In this document: one piece after another, positions 53,178 through 61,860 of the stretch
How positions within the stretch are numbered: the first letter of the stretch is position 1
Layout: every line of letters starts with the position of its first letter
Assembly (NCBI GenBank): GCA_035967665.1
Contig: JAYWLB010000046.1
Coordinates: 1 to 64,000, forward strand
Source of the DNA: Arctic95D-9 sp035967665
Lineage (GTDB): Bacteria > Verrucomicrobiota > Verrucomicrobiia > Verrucomicrobiales > DEV007
DNA: 64,000 nucleotides
Reading direction: 5' to 3'
The notes under the pieces: generated by a model
Database searches by the model: none
Told to the model about the DNA's origin: nothing
The model's input: only the letters and a program-made list of their open reading frames with translations
Translations under genes and position numbers: made by a program

Positions 53178-55205
53178 CTATTTCGTTTTGCGGGGCCAGC
53201 TAATCAGCGCTTTTCCGGCTTCGTCTGTCAGTTCCAGGTTGGAGATGCGTACTTCGCCGGGGCCTCCTGCGGGATCGAGTCGAAAGCCGAAGAGTGCATC
53301 AGTGGTATCGATGGTGAGTTCGATGTCCTGCAGGGTCTCATCGTGTTGAACTTCAAATGGAATCCGTTCCCCGGCCGGGAGCTTGGTCTTTGCGTCAACG
53401 GTCCAGAAGAGGTCTCCGCTTCCTGATGCGTTGCTTTGAATTTTGAAACGCAGGCGATAGGGACCCTTGTTTTGTAGATTTGTTAGTTGGTCGAAAGCGA
53501 GGCCGGAGTCTTCGCCCCTGCAGGTGATGATCAGTTCTCCGCCCTCGATGCGCAGCCCGGTGTCTTTTCGTGTGCGGATTGCCCCGGGCTTTCTTTTGAT
53601 TTGTTTTGGCTTAGCGGTGACGCGCTTGCCGCTCGGTCCCAGCTCCTGATCAAAGGCGGTCCATTCGGGGTGCTGCATGGATTTTCCGGTAGCTGCCTCC
53701 ATTACCGGTTGGCGTGCCTTCGCAGGCGCGTGGTCCTGTGTTTCAGCGAGTCGATGCCATTCCGTGACCATTCGCTTGAGAATCTCCGGGTGCCCGGCAG
53801 CGAGGTTGTTCAATTCGGCGCGGTCTTCGTCGATGTTGTAAAGTTCCCACGGATTGGAGCGAAAGCTGACCAGTTTCCACGGGCCTTCGCGCAGGCCCCG
53901 GTCATCTCCGAAGATAAAGTAGATTGGCTCCTGCCGGTTCCAGGTTTTGTTTTTTAGTAATGGTAGGAATGATTCCCCGGCGATTGGTCGCAGTTCGCGT
54001 TCGGGCCATTCGGTGGCGATGGTTGCTTCGCCGAGTTCGGCAACGGTCGGCAGAATGTCGACGAGGTGGGCAGGTTCACGGGTAATGCTGCCGGGTTCGG
54101 TTTTCAGTCCGGCGGGCCAGTGGATGATCGCGGGTGTCGCGACACCGCCTTCGTGCTGGTTTTGCTTGTAGTAGCGGAAAGGGGAGTTGCGTGCCCATGA
54201 CCAACCTGTGCTGTCGCTCCATGATGTCCCGGGTTTGTAGGGTTCATCATCCATATTGCGGCTCGTGCGGTCGTAGGGGCAGGCGCCGTTGTCGGAGACG
54301 AACATCAGAATGGTGTTTTCCAATTCGTCGTTGGCTTCGAGGTCGGCGAGGAGCCGGCCGATTTCCTGATCGACGCGATCAATCATGCCGGCGAGTGCCG
54401 TCATGCGGCGGGCTTCCCAATCCCGGCGTTCGGGTTCCATCTCCGCCCAGGCGGGGACATGAGAGGGGCGTTGGCAGGCTTCGGTGCCTTCGCGGAAAAG
54501 GCCGAGCTGTTGTTGCTTTTTGATACGGGTTTCTCGGACCGCGTCCCATCCTGCATCGTAGCGGCCGAGGTATTTTTTGTAGTCGGCTTCCAGTGGTTGC
54601 AGAGGGGCGTGAGGCGCATTGAAGGCAATGTGCAGATACCAGGGCTGTTCAGCATTTTTGCTACGGGCTTCACCGAGGAATTCAAGGGCGTGATCGACCA
54701 TTGCCACGGTGGTGTAAAAGTCTTTTTCAGGGACCTTCCACGTTTCTCCGTTGAGTCGAAAGGTGTTGTCTCCGAGGTAGTAATTGCAGGCCCCGCTGAG
54801 ATGTCCGAAGTAGCGATCGAATCCGAAGTCGGTCGGTTCTTTGTCGAGATGCCACTTCCCGCTCATCATGGTGTGGTAGCCTGCTGCCCCGAGGGTTTCG
54901 GCGGTGGTGGTAGCGTGCTTTAAGGTGGTGTCGCCAGCCTGAAAGGCGTAGCGTCCCGTGAGCATCGCAATGCGGGAGCTGTGGCATTTTGCGGTGTTGT
55001 AGAACTGGCTGAAGCGCAGTCCCTGTGCGGCGAGGCGGTCGATATTCGGCGTTTCGATTTCGCTTCCGTAGCAGCCGAGGTCGGAGTAGCCGAGGTCATC
55101 GACCATGATGAGAAGCACATTCGGCCGGGCGTCTTCGGCAATTGTGACCGTAGCTAAGGCTGGCAAAAAGAGGAGCCCGGCGAGGTAGAGTAATTTGCGA
55201 ATCAT
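53178..55205 (-). CDS. Exported arylsulfatase
   Basis: A 675-residue protein from the ATG at 55205 (MIRKLLYLAGLLF), giving a clean signal peptide ending TIAEDA; the frame extends to 55241. The sulfatase domain has LIMVDDLGYSDLGCYG (metal ligands), the formylglycine site CHSSR followed by IAMLTGRYA, and FVSDNGACPYD. From about 550 a C-terminal beta-rich domain follows, with LIITCRGEDSGLAF and WTVDAKTKLPAGERIP. It would remove sulfate from a polysaccharide or glycan in the periplasm. Its maturase is not in the window. It faces the HAD gene with a short promoter gap. Confidence 0.92.
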   Translation of the reverse strand: MIRKLLYLAGLLFLPALATVTIAEDARPNVLLIMVDDLGYSDLGCYGSEIETPNIDRLAAQGLRFSQFYNTAKCHSSRIAMLTGRYAFQAGDTTLKHATTTAETLGAAGYHTMMSGKWHLDKEPTDFGFDRYFGHLSGACNYYLGDNTFRLNGETWKVPEKDFYTTVAMVDHALEFLGEARSKNAEQPWYLHIAFNAPHAPLQPLEADYKKYLGRYDAGWDAVRETRIKKQQQLGLFREGTEACQRPSHVPAWAEMEPERRDWEARRMTALAGMIDRVDQEIGRLLADLEANDELENTILMFVSDNGACPYDRTSRNMDDEPYKPGTSWSDSTGWSWARNSPFRYYKQNQHEGGVATPAIIHWPAGLKTEPGSITREPAHLVDILPTVAELGEATIATEWPERELRPIAGESFLPLLKNKTWNRQEPIYFIFGDDRGLREGPWKLVSFRSNPWELYNIDEDRAELNNLAAGHPEILKRMVTEWHRLAETQDHAPAKARQPVMEAATGKSMQHPEWTAFDQELGPSGKRVTAKPKQIKRKPGAIRTRKDTGLRIEGGELIITCRGEDSGLAFDQLTNLQNKGPYRLRFKIQSNASGSGDLFWTVDAKTKLPAGERIPFEVQHDETLQDIELTIDTTDALFGFRLDPAGGPGEVRISNLELTDEAGKALISWPRKTK

Positions 55206-55320
55206 TCGGCAAGAGTAGGGCTCAGCGGTAAAGATGAGCAATCACAAATGCCGTGTTGATCATCTTTCCTCCTCTCTTCGGCCTTGCTCTTTCGCGAAGC
55301 CTCCGTTTCATTCGCGGGAT

Positions 55321-56094
55321 ATGTCACGAGGCTACGCATTATTCGATCTCGATCACACGATTCTCCCGTTCGACACTCAGGCGCTGTTCTGTAATTACGT
55401 GCTGCATCGGGAGGGGTGGCGGCGGATTTATCTCCTCTGGTTCATTCCCTGTCTTCCCCTGGTTGCCTTGAAGATTTTGAATCTCCGCACGATGAAGCGC
55501 GTCTTTGCCAGTTACCTCGTGGGAATGAAGCGTGAAACGCTCATGGAGCACGTGAGCGGTTTTCTGGAATCTGATTTTCAAGCGGCGCTTTATCCGGCTG
55601 TTGTCGCCGAGATCGAGAGGAACCGGAGCGAAGGGCGTCTCCTTATTCTTAACAGCGCCAGCCCCGAATTCTATCTCGAAGGTATATCCGACCGACTTGG
55701 ATTTGATCATTTCATTGGAACGGACATGGAAGTGCGGGATAAAATGGCGCTTTTCCCCGCAATCTCGGGGCCAAATAACAAGCACGGGGCGAAAATCACC
55801 GCGATGGTGACCCGCGGGCTCATTCCTGATGACGTCGAGGTCCTTGCCAATTCCTGGGCTTATTCGGACAGTTCGGCGGACATCCCTCTCTTATCGGTTG
55901 CTGAGCATGGCGTTATGATTCATCCGGGAGCCAAACTCGATGAAGCGGGGTTGGAAAAAGGCTGGCGGACCATGACTCCGGCGCGGCCCTATGGGGGAAA
56001 GTGGTCAGGACGCTGGGCCTCTTTGTTACAGTCGATCGGTTGCTACAAGGTGAAACCGGTTAAATCTGACGAACAATCCGTTCGCCCTGCCTGA
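55321..56094 (+). CDS. HAD-IB family phosphatase (SerB-like)
   Basis: A 257-residue protein from the ATG at 55321 (MSRGYALFDLDHTI); an earlier frame start at 55234 gives an implausible extension. The HAD nucleophile motif is DLDHT (about 9-13), the second motif is NSAS (about 113-116), and the conserved lysine is in the NNKHGAKI segment. GWRRIYLLWFIPCLPLVALKI is a hydrophobic cap, as in membrane-associated HAD-IB proteins. It is likely a phosphatase of a lipid or phosphoserine-type substrate. It precedes an LplT-like transporter by 21 bases, suggesting phospholipid metabolism. Confidence 0.85.
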   Translation: MSRGYALFDLDHTILPFDTQALFCNYVLHREGWRRIYLLWFIPCLPLVALKILNLRTMKRVFASYLVGMKRETLMEHVSGFLESDFQAALYPAVVAEIERNRSEGRLLILNSASPEFYLEGISDRLGFDHFIGTDMEVRDKMALFPAISGPNNKHGAKITAMVTRGLIPDDVEVLANSWAYSDSSADIPLLSVAEHGVMIHPGAKLDEAGLEKGWRTMTPARPYGGKWSGRWASLLQSIGCYKVKPVKSDEQSVRPA

Positions 56095-56115
56095 GGAATT
56101 CGAGTAGAAGTGGCC

Positions 56116-57438
56116 ATGCCTGAAGAGTCCACCTCCGAGCCAGTCTCACGTCGATCCTGGGTTTCGCTTTTTGCGGTGCTTTTTGTTCAGACGCAGAATT
56201 CCTTCAACGATAATTTCGTGAAGATGGTCCTGATCGGGCTGGGGTTGGCGGTTGCGCAGGGCACGATTGTTTTCTCCGTCGATCTCGGCGAGAAGATTCA
56301 ATACATCCTCACAATGTTGATTCCGATCCCCTTCATTCTGGGGGCGCCGGTCGCGGGATGGATTTCGGACCGCTTTTCTAAAAAGCAGGTCATTGTCGCG
56401 AGTCTCATTTTTCAGCTCGCGATTTTTATTCTCATCGCTCTCGCGATTATACAGAAGCAGGTCCTCCTTGCGATTTTCGGCTATTTCCTTCTCGCGGTTC
56501 AGTCGACTCTGTTCTCACCGGCGAAGCAGGGGATTCTGAAGGAGTTGGTCGGGTCGGCGAGACTGGGCCTCGCGAACGGGCTCATGCAGATGCTTTCGAT
56601 GATCGGTATTCTCGGTGGCATCGGGATTGGCGGCTGGTGGTTTGATAAATTACTCGCGAACCTGAATGAGGCGAACGGCGTCGGAATCGCCAATGCCTGG
56701 TCAGCGGCCCTGACGCCGACGATCTGGATCGGGTGCGGTTGTATTGCGCCGCTTCTGATTTCGATGCTGATTCAGAAAACTCCGGCTCACCCGGGGAAGC
56801 GGTTTGAGGCCGGGGTTTGGTTCCGTCATTTTGAGCACCTCGGGCTCATGTTCAAGCGCAAGGGGCTCCGCCCGGTTGCGATCCGTATCGCGCTCTACTG
56901 GCTGATCGCGAATTTTATCGCCCTCGTCTTTGTTACGATAGGCAAAGAGCTTTTTCCGGATGCACAGGAAGGCGGCGCTGCCAGTGCGACTTCGGGGATG
57001 ATGCTTTTTGTGGGTGCCGGCCTTTTTATCGGAAGTATCGTCGTTTCTGTTCTCAGTCGTAAGAGAATTCAGCTACGTCTGATTCCGCAGGGAGCGATTG
57101 GAATGGCGGCTGGAATCACCGGGGTGCTTCTGTTCGATCCGGCGAGTGATCTTTTTAAACCCAGTATCGGGTTGATCGGTTTCTTCTCCAGCTTTCTGAT
57201 TATTCCGCTGGCGGCACAATTGCAGGATCTGGCTCCTGAAGATGAGCGTGGACGTATTATTTCGGCATCGAATTTGCTGAATTCCGTGTCGGGCGTCGTT
57301 GCTATTTTTGTATGCAACGGTCTTGATTCGGCCGGGTTCGATTCAACCAGGCAGATGCTGGTGGTATTGCTCGTGACGCTCGGGGTAGTGGTCTGGACGA
57401 TTGGCTACTGGCGATCCGGCCCGTCGACGGCCTCCTAG
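56116..57438 (+). CDS. MFS transporter, lysophospholipid-transporter-like (LplT)
   Basis: A 440-residue major facilitator with about 12 helices, starting at the ATG at 56116 (a GTG at 56110 is also in frame). VQTQNSFNDNFVKMVLIGLG is the usual first helix of the LplT group, and GWISDRFSKKQVIV is the MFS loop between helices 2 and 3. The next gene is a PlsC-type acyltransferase with an AMP-binding-like domain, starting within its last bases, just as lplT lies beside aas in other bacteria. It probably flips lysophospholipids across the inner membrane for re-acylation. No defects are seen. Confidence 0.85.
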   Translation: MPEESTSEPVSRRSWVSLFAVLFVQTQNSFNDNFVKMVLIGLGLAVAQGTIVFSVDLGEKIQYILTMLIPIPFILGAPVAGWISDRFSKKQVIVASLIFQLAIFILIALAIIQKQVLLAIFGYFLLAVQSTLFSPAKQGILKELVGSARLGLANGLMQMLSMIGILGGIGIGGWWFDKLLANLNEANGVGIANAWSAALTPTIWIGCGCIAPLLISMLIQKTPAHPGKRFEAGVWFRHFEHLGLMFKRKGLRPVAIRIALYWLIANFIALVFVTIGKELFPDAQEGGAASATSGMMLFVGAGLFIGSIVVSVLSRKRIQLRLIPQGAIGMAAGITGVLLFDPASDLFKPSIGLIGFFSSFLIIPLAAQLQDLAPEDERGRIISASNLLNSVSGVVAIFVCNGLDSAGFDSTRQMLVVLLVTLGVVVWTIGYWRSGPSTAS

Positions 57439-57439
57439 T

Positions 57440-59272
57440 ATGAAACTTTTGATTCGATTTCTCTTAAGGTTGGTGATTCAGCCTATCGTTTTTCTGATCT
57501 ACCGGATCAGGCGCACCGGAGTGGACCAGTTTCCGAAAGAGGGGGGAGTTCTCATTCTCGGCAATCACGTCAGCTACATCGATGCCTTCGTCGTCTACCT
57601 GAGTTGTCCCCGCCGGGTCCGTTTCGTGATTCTGGAAAGTTACATGGGGGTGAAGGCCATTTCGTGGTTTCTGAAACTCTACGATGCGATTCCGATCCGG
57701 CCCAAAAATGCAAAAGAGGCAATCGTGAGAACCGCTGAGGCCCTTCAGGAAGGCTCCGTCGTTTGCCTGTTTCCCGAAGGGGGATTGACCCGTCTCGGCG
57801 TTACCACAGAATTAAAAAAGGGATTCGAGCTCATCGTTCGGAAATCAGGCTGTCAGGTTGTCCCTTTTTATATGGATGGACTTTGGGGCTCGATTTTCTC
57901 CTTTGAACGCAGCAAATATTTCAAGAAACGGCCCAACGGTCTTGTCTGTCCGCTTCAGGTTTCCTGGGGAGCCCCGATACCACCGGAGGAAGCCAACGTC
58001 GAAACGGTGCGTCGAGCCATCTGGGAGCAGTCAGTCGAAGCGTTCGCAATGCGGCGTGAATTCGAGGCTCCTTTGGAGAAAATCGTCATTCAGAATCTGA
58101 AAAGGGGACGTCGCAAATCACTTTTCGTGGAATACGGGAAGAAAGGGGAGCGGGACTGGTCAAGGGCCTACACCCTTGGGCTTGCTACTGCTATGGCACG
58201 CAGGTGGATGCACCAGCGGGAGGAAGCGGGTGACCGTATCGGTATTCTACTCCCGCCGGGTCCGATGACTGCGGTGATTAATGTCGGGCTCTTCCTTGCC
58301 GGAAAAACGCCCGTGAACCTTCCCTTTACGATTGATCAGGACGAAACCGAGGCCGTTGCCAAGGCCATTGCCCCATTGGGGATCAATACCGTGGTGACAT
58401 CACGGGCTTTCATGCCTCATCTTATGGATTTCTGGCATGGGGATGAAGGCGTTTTCATTGATTTAAAGTCGGTCATCTCCGCTCCGGGATCGGCGATGGC
58501 GATGCTGGAACGGATCAGAGCCATGATCGAACCAGCCTGGCTGACCTGCTGGAGGCTCGACCTGAACAAGCGCTCGATTGACCGGGAAGCGGTGGGAACT
58601 GTGGCCACGCCCGGCGATAAACCACTCTTTTTCTCCGCTCAGACCCTGCTTCGGAGTGCGACACGGGTGGTTTCTGCAAACTTCGTTGAGAAAGATGACA
58701 TAATTTTCAGCGAGACCTCGATGGCCATGCCGGAAGGCCTTGCTCTTGGTTGCTGGGCTCCCATCCTGGGTCGGGGGAGGGTCGTGAGCCGTTCCTTCGC
58801 GCTCCGCGACAATTTCGACGCCCTCGAGAATGCGATCCTGGATCAGGGTGTCACGATTGTGGTCGGGGATGCCGCCTTCTACGGCTCGCTGGAGCGGGCT
58901 CTCAGTATTCGCTCGCTTAAATACGGGATCATCTTCGGTCCCGCCAATAAATGGGAGCTCGAAGACTGGGAGGAGTTGCTCGACCTCCCGCTCGCACGGG
59001 CCTGGTCTCATTCGGGGCGGGTTGTAACGATGAGCCGGACCGATCCCATGACCGGCGACACAGCCCGCCATATCAAGCAGGTGGGGCGCAATCCGAAGTC
59101 AGTGGGACGTCTTCTGCCCGGAATCGCCGCGAAAGTGGAGGAAGGGCGACTCTGGTTGAAATTCGCATCCTGTGAAGATGAAAACGCGGACGGGGGGTGG
59201 ATTCCGGGCCCTGATGATGCCGAAATTGACGCCGATGGCTTCGTCTATATTCGGAACGTGGATTTGCGCTGA
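57440..59272 (+). CDS. Acyltransferase fused to a degenerate adenylate-forming domain (Aas-like)
   Basis: A 610-residue protein from the ATG at 57440 (MKLLIRFLLRL), one base after the MFS stop. Residues about 1-225 are a PlsC acyltransferase: HVSYID (43-48, HX4D) and FPEGG (111-115). The rest resembles the acyl-ACP synthetase half of Aas, with RIGILLPPGPMTAVINVGLFLAGKTPVNLPF and a C-terminal PDDAEIDADGFVYIRN. It lacks the usual YTSGTTG-type ATP loop: at that place it reads LFFSAQTLLRSATRVV, and the YGVTE motif is WSHSG. So it may acylate lysophospholipid but is unlikely to activate fatty acids with ATP. This is inferred from missing motifs. Confidence 0.85.
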   Translation: MKLLIRFLLRLVIQPIVFLIYRIRRTGVDQFPKEGGVLILGNHVSYIDAFVVYLSCPRRVRFVILESYMGVKAISWFLKLYDAIPIRPKNAKEAIVRTAEALQEGSVVCLFPEGGLTRLGVTTELKKGFELIVRKSGCQVVPFYMDGLWGSIFSFERSKYFKKRPNGLVCPLQVSWGAPIPPEEANVETVRRAIWEQSVEAFAMRREFEAPLEKIVIQNLKRGRRKSLFVEYGKKGERDWSRAYTLGLATAMARRWMHQREEAGDRIGILLPPGPMTAVINVGLFLAGKTPVNLPFTIDQDETEAVAKAIAPLGINTVVTSRAFMPHLMDFWHGDEGVFIDLKSVISAPGSAMAMLERIRAMIEPAWLTCWRLDLNKRSIDREAVGTVATPGDKPLFFSAQTLLRSATRVVSANFVEKDDIIFSETSMAMPEGLALGCWAPILGRGRVVSRSFALRDNFDALENAILDQGVTIVVGDAAFYGSLERALSIRSLKYGIIFGPANKWELEDWEELLDLPLARAWSHSGRVVTMSRTDPMTGDTARHIKQVGRNPKSVGRLLPGIAAKVEEGRLWLKFASCEDENADGGWIPGPDDAEIDADGFVYIRNVDLR

Positions 59273-59360
59273 TTTGGGCGAGTGAAGCTATTTTAAAAAA
59301 CCGCTTGCCGTTTGGCCTTACTCATGGCAATTTCCCGCCCTTCAAATCAGGGACACAACG

Positions 59361-59669
59361 ATGGCATACGCAATTATCAAAACAGGTGGCAAACAGTATC
59401 GCGTCGCGGCTGGAGACAAAATTAATGTCGAAAAGCTCGATGCTGAAGTAGGAGATACTGTCACTTTTGACGAAGTTCTCGCTGCTGGCAGCGGTGACAG
59501 CATCAATGTAGGCGCTCCCTTCATTGACGGTGCAACCGTAACCGCCAAGGTGGTTGAGCAGTTCCGTGACAAGAAGGTGATCAACTTTCAGTTCAAGCGC
59601 CGTAAAGGTCATCACAAGACTACCGGTCATCGCCGTCACTTGACGAAGCTTGAGATCGTATCGGTCTAA
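59361..59669 (+). CDS. rplU: 50S ribosomal protein L21
   Basis: A 102-residue L21 protein. MAYAIIKTGGKQYRV, VDEVLAAGSGDS-like middle and the basic KVINFQFKRRKGHHKTTGHRR C-terminus are characteristic. It binds 23S rRNA and is assembled with L20. The gene precedes rpmA by 56 bases, the conserved rplU-rpmA pair. A CDS start of ATG at 59361 is clear from the normal N-terminus. Confidence 0.97.
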   Translation: MAYAIIKTGGKQYRVAAGDKINVEKLDAEVGDTVTFDEVLAAGSGDSINVGAPFIDGATVTAKVVEQFRDKKVINFQFKRRKGHHKTTGHRRHLTKLEIVSV

Positions 59670-59725
59670 TACCGGTGTTCCATTTCTGGAAATCCAATCA
59701 ATTTATTTTACCCCTCTAAAAAGCC

Positions 59726-59977
59726 ATGGCTCATAAGAAAGGACAGGGAAGTGTTAAGAACGGTCGCGACAGTAACAGTAAGCGACGTGGTGTTAAGAAA
59801 TTCGGTGGTGAGAAAGTTATCGCCGGAAACATCATTCTTCGCCAGTGTGGCACCAAGTGGCACCCCGGCAAAAACGTAGGTCTCGGCCGCGATTACACCA
59901 TTTTCTCACTCGTTGATGGCAACGTTCGTTTCGATCAAAATGGTCGTCGCGTAAACGTTGATCCAGTCGAGGCGTAA
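59726..59977 (+). CDS. rpmA: 50S ribosomal protein L27
   Basis: An 83-residue L27 protein, starting AHKKGQGSVKNGRDSNSKRRGVKKFGG with the glycine- and lysine-rich N-terminus that lies near the peptidyl transferase centre. The rest, RQCGTKWHPGKNVGLGRDYTIFSL, is standard. It follows rplU in the usual order; the obg GTPase gene often found next is replaced by trmL here. A hairpin (60003-60026) lies in the gap before trmL but lacks a T-tract. Confidence 0.97.
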   Translation: MAHKKGQGSVKNGRDSNSKRRGVKKFGGEKVIAGNIILRQCGTKWHPGKNVGLGRDYTIFSLVDGNVRFDQNGRRVNVDPVEA

Positions 59978-60031
59978 GCTTCCCGGGCTGTCGTTGGTGG
60001 CAGCCTACGGGGGATTACCCGCAGGCGTTCT

Positions 60032-60490
60032 ATGCTGAACGTCGTATTATTCGAGCCGGAGATTCCTCCGAATACCGGCAACATCGGGCGCCTCTGTCAT
60101 GGCGCCGGTGCAGCACTGCACCTCATCGAGCCACTGGGTTTCTCGCTCGATGACAAATCCCTGAAACGGGCCGGCCTCGATTACTGGCCTGAGCTGAATC
60201 CGACGCTCTGGCCGGACTTCGATACGTTTTTGAAATCAGTTCCCGAATCGGCGAACTGCTTCTATCTCACTACCAAGTCCACAAAGCCCTACTGGAACGC
60301 AATGTTTTCGGATGGGGATTATCTGATCTTCGGGCCCGAGACCCGCGGCCTTCCGGGGAGTCTTCTCACCGGCGTAAAAGACCAAATTTTTGTGATTCCG
60401 CAAGAACGGGGGCGAAGCCTGAATCTCGCCACATCGGCAGGGATAGTGCTGTATGAAGCGATCAGACAGCTGAAAATAAACAATTTTTAG
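60032..60490 (+). CDS. trmL: tRNA (cytidine/uridine-2'-O-)-methyltransferase TrmL
   Basis: A 152-residue SPOUT-family methyltransferase. MLNVVLFEPEIPPNTGNIGRLC (N-terminal motif), LIFGPETRGLP (knot motif with the catalytic-site arginine) and SLNLATSAGIVLYEAIRQ (C-terminal knot) match TrmL. It methylates the ribose of the wobble base 34 of certain leucine tRNAs using S-adenosylmethionine. It lies after rpmA by 54 bases. Length and motifs are normal. Confidence 0.95.
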   Translation: MLNVVLFEPEIPPNTGNIGRLCHGAGAALHLIEPLGFSLDDKSLKRAGLDYWPELNPTLWPDFDTFLKSVPESANCFYLTTKSTKPYWNAMFSDGDYLIFGPETRGLPGSLLTGVKDQIFVIPQERGRSLNLATSAGIVLYEAIRQLKINNF

Positions 60491-60507
60491 TTGTTTTGTA
60501 TGTTTTG

Positions 60508-60541
60508 TCTTGTCGCATTTTTAAAAAAACGTTAGACAAGA
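60508..60541. promoter_or_regulatory. Inverted repeat upstream of the AP2-domain gene
   Basis: TCTTGTC at 60508-60514 is mirrored by GACAAGA at 60535-60541 across a 20-base AT-rich spacer. It lies before the perfect palindrome at 60547-60564. Both are probably protein-binding sites in the promoter of the AP2-domain gene. Confidence 0.4.
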
Positions 60542-60546
60542 TTAAC

Positions 60547-60564
60547 TGTGTGAAATTTCACACA
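60547..60564. promoter_or_regulatory. Perfect 18-bp palindrome, probable operator
   Basis: TGTGTGAAATTTCACACA reads the same on both strands. It lies 22 bases before the ATG of the two-domain AP2 protein and may be its own operator or that of another dimeric regulator. The half-site resembles TGTGA but the spacing is four rather than the six of a Crp site. Confidence 0.65.
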
Positions 60565-60585
60565 CTCAATTAAACCGCTTCATCT

Positions 60586-61023
60586 ATGTCATCACCTCGT
60601 CCTAACTACGGGATCACCCGGATTGACCAGCCGGAAAAAAAGAACCACGGCTTTTACGTGCGAATCACCCATCGCGGTAAGAGCCATCAAAAATACTTTC
60701 CTGACAAAGCTTCAGGAGGAAAAACAAAAGCGCTGAAGGCAGCTAAAGAGCATCGTGATACCTTGCTCGCGAAAATGCCAAAGTATAAACAGGAGGCAGC
60801 ATCGAAGAAAAAACGTCGTATCAAACAGTCAGGCGTTGTCGGTGTCACTCATGTCGTTTCCAAATCTCCCAAGGGGAAAAGTTACGAATACTGGCAGGCA
60901 GCCTGGGCCAGCGAGGATGGAAAGCGCAAAACTGCGAAGTTTTCCATCACCCGCTATGGCACGGAAAAGGCACTTACGATGGCCAAAAAGGCGCGTCGTG
61001 ATGGTCTCAAAGGCAAGCGCTGA
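60586..61023 (+). CDS. Two-domain AP2/ERF-like DNA-binding protein
   Basis: A 145-residue, very basic protein. Residues 82-140 fit the AP2 fold: SGVVGVTHV, EYWQAAWASEDGKRKTAKFSI, RYGTEKALTMAKKAR. Residues 8-60 are a second, more diverged copy: YGITRI, HGFYVRITHRGKSHQKYF, GGKTKALKAAKEHRD. No endonuclease domain is present, unlike many bacterial AP2 proteins. It probably binds DNA, perhaps at the palindrome at 60547-60564. It stands between trmL and a LolD-type ATPase. The N-terminal domain call is from pattern comparison within the protein. Confidence 0.82.
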   Translation: MSSPRPNYGITRIDQPEKKNHGFYVRITHRGKSHQKYFPDKASGGKTKALKAAKEHRDTLLAKMPKYKQEAASKKKRRIKQSGVVGVTHVVSKSPKGKSYEYWQAAWASEDGKRKTAKFSITRYGTEKALTMAKKARRDGLKGKR

Positions 61024-61089
61024 TACGGCGTATACGGCCGGTTTTCAGATCGGGTCTATCGGGGCGTAATTCCCCGAAAAATCATTCGT

Positions 61090-61110
61090 CCTCACGCAAA
61101 AGTGAGGTGA
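61090..61110 (+). promoter_or_regulatory. Hairpin covering the ribosome binding site of the ABC ATPase gene
   Basis: CCTCAC at 61090-61095 pairs with GTGAGG at 61102-61107 around a GCAAAA loop. The Shine-Dalgarno sequence AGGTGA is at 61105-61110, so three of its bases are in the stem. Its nine-base spacing supports the GTG at 61120 as the start. The hairpin could limit translation. Confidence 0.5.
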
Positions 61111-61119
61111 TTGTTTTAC

Positions 61120-61830
61120 GTGTCTGAAATTTTATCCAGTTCCAAAGAGGAGAGCCCGGCGACGAGTGCGTCAGCCGTCGAAGCTCAGGATGTGTTCCGA
61201 ACTTTTGAGATCGGAGATAATCGCATCGAAGTACTTAAAGGCGTTACGCTCGTAGCGAAGCCGGGAGAGAAACTGTTTCTGGTCGGTCCTTCCGGAGCCG
61301 GAAAGACTTCACTACTCTACACACTTGCAGGGCTGGAGAAGCCCAATCAGGGTGACGTCATCATCAACGGGCGTTCCCTTTACAAGCTCAGTCGCAGGGA
61401 GCAGGCAAACGTGCGAAATTCCAGCATGGGCTACGTGTTTCAGAGTTTCTTTCTGTTACCGGAGCTCACTGCAATGGAAAACGTCATGGTGCCGGCGATG
61501 ATTCGGGGGCGCAAAGGCAAAGAGCGCGCCCTTGAACTCCTAGAGAAGGTCGGGCTCGCGGACCGGGCGCATCACCTTCCCACGGAACTTTCCGGTGGTG
61601 AGCAGCAGCGCGTCGCCATTGCGAGGTCACTGATGAATAATCCCGCGATCATTTTTGCCGATGAGCCAACCGGCAACCTCGACACGAAAACCGGCGTGGC
61701 AGTGATGGATTTGCTCATGGATCTCGTCGACGAGCAGGAGCGAACTCTCATCGTCGTGACACACGACAGCGCGCTCGCAGAAGTGGGGGATCGCAAGGTG
61801 ACCCTCGTTGATGGCAGGATTACAGATTGA
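61120..61830 (+). CDS. ABC transporter ATP-binding protein, LolD/MacB type
   Basis: A 236-residue ATPase, starting at the GTG at 61120 on ribosome-binding-site spacing (a TTG at 61111 is also in frame). It has Walker A GPSGAGKT, the Q-loop VFQSFFLLPELTAMENV, the signature LSGGEQQRVAIARS, Walker B IIFADEPTGNLD and the H-loop VTHD. The wording, with RIEVLKGVTL and LPELTAMENVMVPA, is that of the LolD/MacB group, which extracts lipoproteins or exports substrates. No permease gene is adjacent, so its membrane partner is elsewhere. It is followed by a multiheme cytochrome gene 30 bases downstream. Confidence 0.9.
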   Translation: MSEILSSSKEESPATSASAVEAQDVFRTFEIGDNRIEVLKGVTLVAKPGEKLFLVGPSGAGKTSLLYTLAGLEKPNQGDVIINGRSLYKLSRREQANVRNSSMGYVFQSFFLLPELTAMENVMVPAMIRGRKGKERALELLEKVGLADRAHHLPTELSGGEQQRVAIARSLMNNPAIIFADEPTGNLDTKTGVAVMDLLMDLVDEQERTLIVVTHDSALAEVGDRKVTLVDGRITD

Positions 61831-61860
61831 GTCGGCTCATCTCCCAGGAGGGTATCATCC

